NCBI GenBank assembly: GCA_029948255.1
Contig: JALIZF010001918.1
Span: 248,001 to 312,000, forward strand
DNA: 64,000 nucleotides
Reading direction: 5' to 3'
Source of the DNA: Telmatactis stephensoni
Taxonomy: Eukaryota; Cnidaria; Anthozoa; Actiniaria; Isophelliidae
Shown here: positions 56,231-64,000 of the stretch, in pieces
Position numbering within the stretch: position 1 is the stretch's first letter
Layout: every line of letters starts with the position of its first letter
Program-made: the position numbers and the translations under genes
Notes under the pieces: model-generated
Seen by the model: only the letters and a program-made list of their open reading frames with translations
What the model was told of the DNA's origin: nothing
The model's database searches: none

Positions 56231-57605
56231 CTACTTTCGCAATCGCATAATCCTGTCGACATTATTTCGCAGTCTTTGTTTGTATTTTAGCATAAACGCT
56301 TCAGGAACAAGATGCTTACAAGCCAACTTAAGGTCATGAAATTGAATACACTGTCGATAATGGAACACTAGAGCTAGGTGAGGGTCTATCCACGCCTCTT
56401 TTAAACCTGAAACAAGTTGAAAAGTATCATGGATTCCCATTTCAAAAACTTTCCAGGGGTCCACAATGCACTTAGATCGTTGATGTTTCTTAAAAAATGT
56501 TTTGGTTCGAAATATGAAATGCTGTGTCAAAAGGGTTTGATTTGATTGGTTGTCGTTCTTTGCTACGAGTACATTGTTTCTTGGTAATAAAGTCGATTGG
56601 ATACAATAGGCAGCTGATTGGGGTGTTCGGATAGCATTTAACAAGGACGGTACCGACGAGTGATTACGGGGAACAATAAATTCATCAAGATCATGAAATC
56701 CCACCCATTTTGTTCTCCCTCTACTTCTATACAAACAATCTTGAATGGCTACTAGTTGGCCATGATAGTGAATACCATAAAAATCATTAATATAATGTGG
56801 AATATTCCATGGCAATACTGTCACAACACCCTGTTCCTCATACATCTGAACAACTTTTTTCAGTTCTGGATGGATGGATTCGTTGTAAATAACAAAATTC
56901 GAGACTCCAAGAAGTTTATTCATTTCGACAAACTCCACGAAATTCAATGGAGTTATTGCAGTTCCATAAATTGGAGGAACACAAACTGTGTAGTTGAACA
57001 TATCTCGTTGATTTACAGGGGACTGAACAGGGATTTTTATAATTTTAGTTCTTTTTTTATCGTATAACGCAGATAGAGCAATGAATCCAGGATCTCCTTC
57101 CAGACCTTTTTGAAAGCTACAAGAGATAATAAATGCAGCATGTCTTCTGTCCTTGTGCATTCTTACTAAATGGAATTTTGCTTCCTCTGTTCTCTTCCTG
57201 TCGCATCTTGAATGACAAAATAATTTCGGGGGTCTGAAGGTCTGTGATATTCCAATCATGCGGACAAATGTAGAGTTTTTCGTCGTGTCATCGTAATATG
57301 CTGAGTATATTACTGTGCCTGGTACAATCGTAATGAAGCCTGACCACTCGGAATTGCTTGTCTGATTTTCAGAAATCAATGAACATTTTTCCGCATAAAG
57401 AGGCGAGTTTTTCTTATCTTTTACAGCACTACTATTAAACAATTTCCTTGGAGGGAACACAGTAAAGACTATCCACACAGAAATTATCATAAAGTAATAT
57501 AAATACAATGATGAGCTTCCACAACTTCCACGTGCATGATGATTTTCGAAGACGGCCATCAATTTCGCTTGGTAGTAGAGCTACGTCCGCCTCGTCTTGA
57601 TTCAT
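56231..57605 (-). CDS. Glycosyltransferase family 92 (GT92/DUF23), paralog 3, one-base break in the signal anchor
   Basis: An open frame from 57562 encodes the GT92 domain (YTVCVPPIYG, FVEFVEMNKLLGVSNFVIYN, FHDLDEFIVP) and ends MRLRK. The visible first Met in that frame (MMAVFENHH) is not the real start. A second frame beginning at 57605 reads MNQDEADVALLPSEIDG, clearly matching the tails of paralogs 1 and 2, and runs into the membrane helix (LWKLIIVFILL). The two frames meet at about 57491-57494, where one extra T in a CTTT run (CTT in paralog-like order) shifts the frame. Apart from that base the gene would be complete at about 458 residues. A single homopolymer indel could be an assembly error. 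Confidence 0.8.
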
Positions 57606-57609
57606 GATG

Positions 57610-59615
57610 GTTCAAAACTTATGTACAAAGCACTGTACATTAGTATATTCAAAATCAATCCATCTGGTCCAGTCAACTTCATCAAACTCATGGCTTTTGA
57701 ATGAGCCTCTTGAAACTTTTTGACATGGCTTCCGAATCTGAAAGTATCAAGGATTCTCTTCGAGTAATTCGGGTTTTAGTTGCCTTTCCCGGATTTGAAA
57801 TGAGTCAAATAAAGTTCAAAAATCTCCGGTTATAAGATATAAACGCCTAATTAAAGTTGCCAAAGTGGTATTCAGTAAAACATTTGCAAAGGAAGAACGC
57901 ACAACTGTTCAACTGTTGACTTGCTCCACGGATCACAACAGTGAAATAATTAGCATAAATTAAGATAATTTATTCAAAATTAATTCGCTGATTGTGTGTG
58001 GAAGCTGAAGCGTGAATGTCACGTCAAAAAGCTGGGCCTTTTAGTCCTCCCCACCAAGCCGGCCTTTTTGTTCATTTTCAGTCATTTTAAATCTAACGAG
58101 AGCTCAAAGAACACGGTGTGCAGTTGTTAACTGGGCATAATTTCACCACTGGTATCGCTGACCCTGCATAAGCAATCTCATATTGTGATGACGTTTTGTG
58201 ACGTACTAAGAAATCATCGTTCGCCAGCCCAAAACTTTGAGCTGCTTTGCTGTATACTCAGCTCGATCAGGCACATGCTACACTCACTCGTATTCAAACA
58301 CAACAGGAGACTAGCGAGTGACGAACTAGTTTGGGCTGCTTCGGTGTATTAAACACAGCAATCCCATCGACAAGATTAGTGTCCGCCGTCTAAACTGATT
58401 CATTAGTGGTTGACTGACAATCGGCCGGGTACCCCATTGATACCCTTTTGATTATGTAATGTTTTAACCTAGATCAGTTATTTCATCACACGACTTTTGT
58501 TGAGCATTTTATCAATATAAGTGTCAAAACTATACCATTATTCATTATTCCTAACAATACTCTGTCTTGGATTGATAACTACAGTACGTTCACGCTTAGG
58601 TGGATTTTCCTTTTTCTGACAAGGTCATACATCAATATCGTTTAATGACTTCCAGTGTTTTGACATGACATATATCATCTTCTTGGGATGTCAAAACTCT
58701 GGACTAGCTTCATGAAAAGATCAGGCGGGCTTGAACTTTACCATCGGAAAAATTTTAACTATTTGAAAAATCATTTGTCATTGTTTCTCATGGTCGACCA
58801 GAACATTTGCATCAAACCTAGTACTAATTAACCCCCTCTACGACTTTGCTTCCATATGGGACGTAGTTCATGCTACACTGTGCATGCGCATGTTAGTCCC
58901 AAAATGAGTGCATTTTGCCTGATATGATGTGATTAAGGATATAAATCTCTTGAATTTTTTTTGGGAAGCTAAATAATATAATCAAAGTTTAGAAAATCTT
59001 CCTAAGCGTGAAATAGCCATACCCTCCCGGGCTGTACCCTTGGGCATTAAAATCAGAGTAGTCACCTTGGATCGAGTAACTAATGCACATACCAGCGGCT
59101 TCCTCGAGGGGTCGACCCCCGGACAATCCGCGAGGATATTTGGGGTAATACACGTAGATTGGTTGTAAACATTGCCCCTAGGGAAATGCTGGACTATTTC
59201 TTGAAGTTGAAAAATTGGGGTGTGGGAACAGTTCAGAGTACTTCAGTTTTGTTCTCAATTTACACACAGAACAGCTGCTACATAATTAATCTTAAGGTCA
59301 TTAAGCTGATTTAGCTGAAAAATGGCGGGGAACTATATAGTTTACCAAAGACCTGAACCAGGGGACTTTAAAAGGAACAATTGCCCCCATCCCTGGGGAA
59401 AATAATCAAGATTGACGCAGCTTTTTTACAATCCCCCTGGTCGGCCCCTCGAGGAAGCCGCGTGATAGGTACATAACCCTCAGAGAAACATTTTTGATGA
59501 CAGATAATGCATGATAATTCGACCCCGAATTCAACACTACAGATGAGTACATTTTTCTCAGTATTCAATAGCAATCTTAATAATGGTAATTAGTTATCAT
59601 TTGATGTCTGTTATC
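57610..59615. other. Spacer between GT92 paralogs 3 and 4
   Basis: No gene is seen in about 2 kb. The structured part is the inverted-repeat element at 59088-59475. Confidence 0.5.
59088..59475. mobile_element. Inverted-repeat element with CGGCTTCCTCGAGGGG ends
   Basis: gcacataccagcggcttcct and cgaggggtcgacc at the left match the inverse of the right end (ggtcggcccctcgaggaagc then cgcgtgataggtac), about 28 bp with several mismatches. The inner 330 bp encodes nothing recognisable. Confidence 0.65.
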
Positions 59616-59621
59616 AGATTG

Positions 59622-60986
59622 TCATGCTATCAGTCGCATAATACCATCAACATTTTGTTGCAATCTTTTCTTGTATCTAAGCATAAACCTTTCAGGAACA
59701 AGATGCTTGCATGCCTGTTTAAGATCTTCCTGATCCATGCACTGTCGGTAATGAAACAGAACTGCCACGTCGGGCTCTACGAATGTTTGGTTATAGTTTG
59801 GAAAGGTTCTTGCTATGTAATGGATTCCCATTTGCAGAACTTTTCTGGGATTCAGAATGCACTTGGATCTTTTCTTTTTCCTGAAAATTGTCTTGGTTCG
59901 AAACAACAAACGTTGAGTCAATAGTGTTTCAGGATCAAATGGATTGTCGTCATCGTAGTTCTTTGGCATGTGTTTATTTGTCGGTAATAAAGTCATTCGT
60001 ATGCAATAGCCAGCTGATTGGGGTGTACGGATAGCGTTTAACAAGGACGGTACCGATGCGTGATTAAGAGGGACGATAAATTCATCAAGATCATGAAATC
60101 CCACCCATTTTGTTCTCCCTCTACTTCTATACAAACAATCTTGAATGGCTACTAGTTGACCATGATAGTGAATACCATCAAAATTACTAACATAATCTGG
60201 AATATTCCATGGCAATACCGTCACAACACTCTGTTCCTGATAAATCTGAACAGCTTTTTTGAGTTTTAATTGGATGAATGGATTGGTCGTAAATGATGAA
60301 ATTTGAGGCTCCAAGGATTCTGTTCATTTCTATAAACTCCACGAAATTTATTGGAGATATTTCATTACCAAAAATTGGAGGAACACAAACTGTGTAGCTG
60401 TGCATTTGTTTTCGGTCCATAGTGGAGTGAACAGGAATTGTTATCGCTTTAGTTGTTATCTGATTGTATACAACAAACAAAGAAATAAAACCAGGATCTC
60501 TCGCCATATATTTGGAGACTTTGCAAGAAATAATGAAAGCAGCATATCGCTTTCTCTTATGATTTCTTACTAATTGAAATTTCGCTTTCTCCTTTACTGC
60601 ATGCTGCTTACTCTCACATCTTGAGTAGCAAAGCAATTTAGGGGGATTGAAGGTGTGTGAAATGCCGACCATATGAACAAATGGAGAGGTGTTATCGTAG
60701 TAGGCTGAGTATATTACAGTACCGGGGACGATTTCGACGAACCCTGACCAAACGGAGTTATTTTTTGTATTTTGAGAAGCAAATGAACATATTGAGTCGA
60801 ACGTCTTGTACCTAGTTCTTTGATTCCTGTTTCAACTGATTTTCTTGAAGTAGCGTCGATGGAAGGATACACCGTAAACATAGTCCACACAGAAATTAAC
60901 ATTAATACCGCAAATAAAATACAGCTGAATTTCCATAACTTCAACATACGCTGAACTGTTATTGTAGAAAACGTTCTTGCTCTCAT
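59622..60986 (-). pseudogene. Glycosyltransferase family 92, paralog 4, probable pseudogene
   Basis: The homologous start is the Met at 60986 (MRARTFSTITVQRMLKLWKF), followed by a signal anchor and stem. Near 60788 the stem lacks 13 bp relative to paralog 5 (after CAATATG), which shifts the frame. The next frame carries SGFVEIVPGTVIYSAYYD, YTVCVPPIFG and FVEFIEMNRILGASNFIIYD. At about 60273 a 4-bp insertion (CCAATTAAAAC against CCAAAGC in paralog 5) shifts it again. The third frame encodes FHDLDEFIVP to the end (MRLIA). Two lesions of different size and type, neither a homopolymer slip, argue for true loss of function. Sequence otherwise stays very close to paralog 5. Confidence 0.8.
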
Positions 60987-61077
60987 ATAGCTTAAACTGA
61001 GGTTCGAGACTTCAAACTTCAAATAGAAATGACTTCCAAGTGAAGCGTAGCGTCTCCGAGCTGACCTCAATTTCCTT

Positions 61078-61510
61078 TACGTAAACCCAAAAGACTCTAA
61101 TGAGAAATCTTTTGTTGAAGTTCATCCAAGATGACTACCATGACGTCACATGCAACCCAAGAATTGGTACTTGTCGTCCTCAGAAACGCAAGAGCGTAAC
61201 AGTTCATCCAACTGGAATAGTAGCAGCTTAAAGTGCCCCTAACCCCTAAATTGAAATTTTGATAATCGTTTCTTCATGAATGGGGTTAGGGGCACTTTAA
61301 AATAGGAACTTTTAATAATTCATCGTGTGCCTTGTGAATTATTAAAAGTTTCTATTTCAACGACTACTGAGTATTTTTGGCCCAGGTATTGCCGGGTTGC
61401 ATGTGACGTCACGGCAGCCATCTTGGATGAACTTCAACAAAAGATTTTTTCATTAGAGTCTTTTGCTTGTTCATCCAACATGGCTACCGCTTCTTTGTCT
61501 TTTGCAATAC
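61078..61510. mobile_element. Nested inverted-repeat element between GT92 paralogs 4 and 5
   Basis: The outer arms are copies of the 25.9-kb repeat facing each other: cttttgttgaagttcatcca at 61110-61130 and its inverse at 61428-61447. Inside are two smaller palindromes: aaagtgcccctaacccc with ggggttaggggcacttt (61231-61299), and aacttttaataattca with tgaattattaaaagtt (about 61307-61351). It lies immediately upstream of paralog 4. Confidence 0.75.
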
Positions 61511-61519
61511 AGCTGTCAC

Positions 61520-61800
61520 GGCCGAGATCCTTGGTCCTGAGGCGGGAGAGACTACGTAGCACGCAGTTGATGTAATATATTCATAAAGATATAATACAAA
61601 ACACATAATACAATAGAACGAAAGACAATAGGGTCTGCCAGAATACTGAGATAAGTTTTGGACACGTAGTCGGAGAAAAAGATGCTGAATAGGTTTGGAA
61701 GTGTGAAATATATTATTCATTTTTTATATATTGTATATAGGTGAACATTAAATAAAGATAATTATTATCATAATTTAAAATTATTATCATTATTATTATA
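61520..61800. other. AT-rich spacer below GT92 paralog 5
   Basis: There is no gene. The sequence ends in an AT-rich tract with ttatta/attatc words just before the stop codon of paralog 5. Confidence 0.4.
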
Positions 61801-61804
61801 ATTA

Positions 61805-63203
61805 TCATGCTATCAGTCGCATAGTACCATCAACATTTTGTCGCAATCTTTTCTTGTATCTAAGCATAAACCTTTCAGGAACAAGATGCTTGCAAGCCTG
61901 TTTAAGGTCTTCATGATCCATGCACTGTCGGTAATGAAACAGAACTGCCACGTCGGGGTCTATGAATGTTTCGTTATAGTTTGGTAAAGTTCTTTCTAGG
62001 TAATGGATTCCCATTTGCAGAACTTTTCTGGGATTCAGGATGCACTTGGATCTTTTCTTTTTCCTGAAAATTGTCTTGGTTCGAAAAAAGAAGTGCTGTG
62101 TTAAAAGTGTTTGATTAAGTGGTTTGTCATGATCACGCGTACGGTTCTTTGGCATGCGTATATTTGTCGGTAGTAAAGTCATTCGTATGCAATAGCCAGC
62201 TGACTGGGGTGTACGGATAGCGTTTAACAAGGACGGTACCGATGCGTGATTAAGAGGGACGATAAATTCATCAAGATCATGAAATCCCACCCATTTTGTT
62301 CTCCCTCTACTTCTATACAAACAGTCTTGAATTGCTGCTAGTTGACCATGACAGTGAATACCATCAAAATCATTAATATAATGTGGAATATTCCATGGCA
62401 ATACCGTCACAACACCCTGTTCCTCATAAATCTGAACAGCTTTTTTGAGCTTTGGATGAATGGATTGGTCGTAAATGATGAAATTCGAGGCTCCTAGAAT
62501 TCTGTTCATTTCTATAAACTCCACGAAATGTATTGGAGATATTTCATTACCAAAAATTGGAGGAACACAAACAGTGTAGTTAATTGTGCATATTTTTTCG
62601 ATCGACAGTGGAGTGAACAGGAATTGTTATCGCTTTAGTTGTTATCTGATTGTATACAACAAACAAAGAAATAAAACCAGGATCTCTCGCCATATATTTG
62701 GAGGCTTTGCAAGAAATAATGAAAGCAGCATATCGTTTGCTCTTGTGATCTCTAATTAATTGAAATTTCGCTTCCTTCCCCTTTGCGTTCCGCTCACTCT
62801 CACATCTTGAGTGGCAAAGCAATTTAGGAGGATTGAAGGTGTGTGAAATACCGACCATATGAACAAATGGAGAAATTGTACTGGTGTTATCGTAGTAGGC
62901 TGAGTATATCACAGTACCAGGGACGATTTCGACAAACCCTGACCAACTGGAGTCATTTTTCAGTGTATTTTGAGAAGCAAATGATAAGAATTTCTCTTCA
63001 TATTGAGGCAAACGCTTTGTATCTTTTTCTTCGGTTCCTATTTCAAATGATTTTCTTGAAGTAGCGTCGATGAAAGGATACACCGTAAACATAGTCCACA
63101 CAGAAATTAATATTAATACTGCAAACAAAATACTGATGAATTTCCATAACTTCAACATGCGCCCGCAAATGTTATCGTGGGAAACATATTTACTTGTACT
63201 CAT
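61805..63203 (-). pseudogene. Glycosyltransferase family 92, paralog 5, 4-bp insertion
   Basis: The likely start is the Met at 63203 (MSTSKYVSHDNICGRMLKLW), with the signal anchor (about residues 20-42), a stem, then SGFVEIVPGTVIYSAYYDNT and CESERNAKGKEAKF. At about 62582-62585 the other paralogs read CACAACTAC or an equivalent (HNYTV), but here the sequence is CACAATTAACTAC, a 4-bp TTAA-type insertion that creates a stop. After it the other frame continues intact through YTVCVPPIFG, FVEFIEMNRILGASNFIIYD and FHDLDEFIVP to MRLIA at 61805. All catalytic motifs are preserved on either side of the lesion, so the inactivation is recent or is a sequencing artefact. Confidence 0.8.
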
Positions 63204-63400
63204 AGTTTTAAAGGTTCCAGACTTCAAATAGACGTGGCTTCCAAGTCAAGAGTCAAAGCCTCAGGATAGTCGCTCATCTGGAGTCTCGCGTGAAAGTAGC
63301 GTCTGCGAGCTGACTTTAATAATATAATGTCCTTTATATACGTGAACCCCAAAGGCACTTGATGAATCATATAAAGTTACTATTTTTAGTAGCCTGTGAC

Positions 63401-63770
63401 CAGGCTCAAGGGAGGAGAAAGGGGAGGGAGAAGGAATAGGAGAAAGGAACAGGCTCGGGGGAGGGGAGAGGGAAAGGGGAAGGGGGAAGGAACAGGAGGA
63501 AGGAACAGGCTCAGGGGAGGAGAAAGGGGAGAGAGAAGGAACAGGAGGAAGGAACAGGCTCGGGGGAGGGGAGAGGGGAGGGGGAAGGAACAGGAGGAAG
63601 GAACAGGCTCAGGGGAGGGGAGAGGGAAGGGAGAAGGAATAGGAGGAAGGAACAGGCTCGGGGGAGAGGAGAGGGGAGGGGGAAGGAACAGGAGGAAGAA
63701 ACAGGCTCAGGGGAGGGGAGACAGGAAGGAGGAACAGTCTCAGGGGAGGGGGGAGGGGAGGGGAGGAGGA
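63401..63770. repeat. 49-bp purine-rich minisatellite
   Basis: The landmark caggctc recurs at 63401, 63450, 63506, 63555, 63604, 63653 and 63702, then as cagtctc at 63735. The spacing is 49 bp apart from one 56-bp and one final 33-bp step. The plus strand is almost pure A and G, so all stop codons are rare and a long Gly/Arg/Glu-rich frame arises by composition alone. It lies just upstream of GT92 paralog 5. Confidence 0.9.
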
Positions 63771-63774
63771 GAAA

Positions 63775-64000
63775 AGGGCTATATTTTTAGCTGCTACTCT
63801 TCTGCTTTGGATGAACCGTTACGTTCTTCCGTTTTGTGAGGACGATAAGTAGCAACACGGATTGTCACGGCGTAGATCTTGAGAATTGTGCGACTTTTGA
63901 TACAAGCATCCAATTCCCCTGAAATTTAACAAATTACAAGTACGTGGTTTTCCATTGCATGCATCTGCATGTACTCTCATATCGACAATGGATTTGACGT
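63775..64000. other. Window edge, no gene seen
   Basis: Only a short stretch follows the minisatellite. I see no recognisable coding frame. Confidence 0.4.

Noticed and set aside
63396..63839. 147-residue Gly/Arg/Glu-rich protein
   Set aside because: The DNA is almost pure purine and a 49-bp tandem repeat, so lack of stops is a composition effect.

Overview
This is animal nuclear DNA: AT-rich, with spliced genes, canonical GT-AG introns, a TRIM-NHL gene, a class A GPCR, tandem GT92 glycosyltransferase genes and many small foldback transposons. The gene content and repeat style suggest an anthozoan cnidarian, most likely a stony coral. That is inference from gene families and was not tested by a search.

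Layout. 0-9 kb is mostly repeat-rich intergenic DNA with one minus-strand GPCR gene carrying a frame break (2.56-3.5 kb). A 5'-truncated non-LTR retrotransposon tail lies at 9.2-10 kb. From 11 to 31 kb sit three RERG-like Ras-superfamily genes with the same four-exon plan: gene 1 (+, 11.04-13.62 kb), gene 2 (+, 24.45-27.99 kb) and gene 3 (-, 28.59-30.95 kb). Genes 2 and 3 converge tail to tail. The 14-24 kb gap holds foldback elements, a 1.6-kb TIR element with another nested inside, and a duplicated promoter-like cassette. An intact single-exon TRIM-NHL gene is at 33.5-35.75 kb (-). A lone thrombospondin type 1 exon with a stop lies at 38.8 kb. A 17-exon drebrin-like (DBNL) gene covers 40.96-48.91 kb (+). 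From 50.2 to 63.2 kb five GT92 genes stand head to tail on the minus strand: two intact, one with a single-base break, two with larger disruptions. The window ends in a purine-rich minisatellite.

How they fit together. There are no operons. The two biological themes are local family expansion: (a) RERG-like small G proteins, all three of which lack the catalytic switch-II glutamine, and (b) Golgi-type GT92 glycosyltransferases, in which the two most upstream paralogs are decaying. DBNL is a cytoplasmic actin-binding adaptor unrelated to either cluster. Several single-base frame breaks fall in otherwise well-conserved coding exons. Some look like assembly indels; the 13-bp and 4-bp lesions in the GT92 genes look like real mutations.
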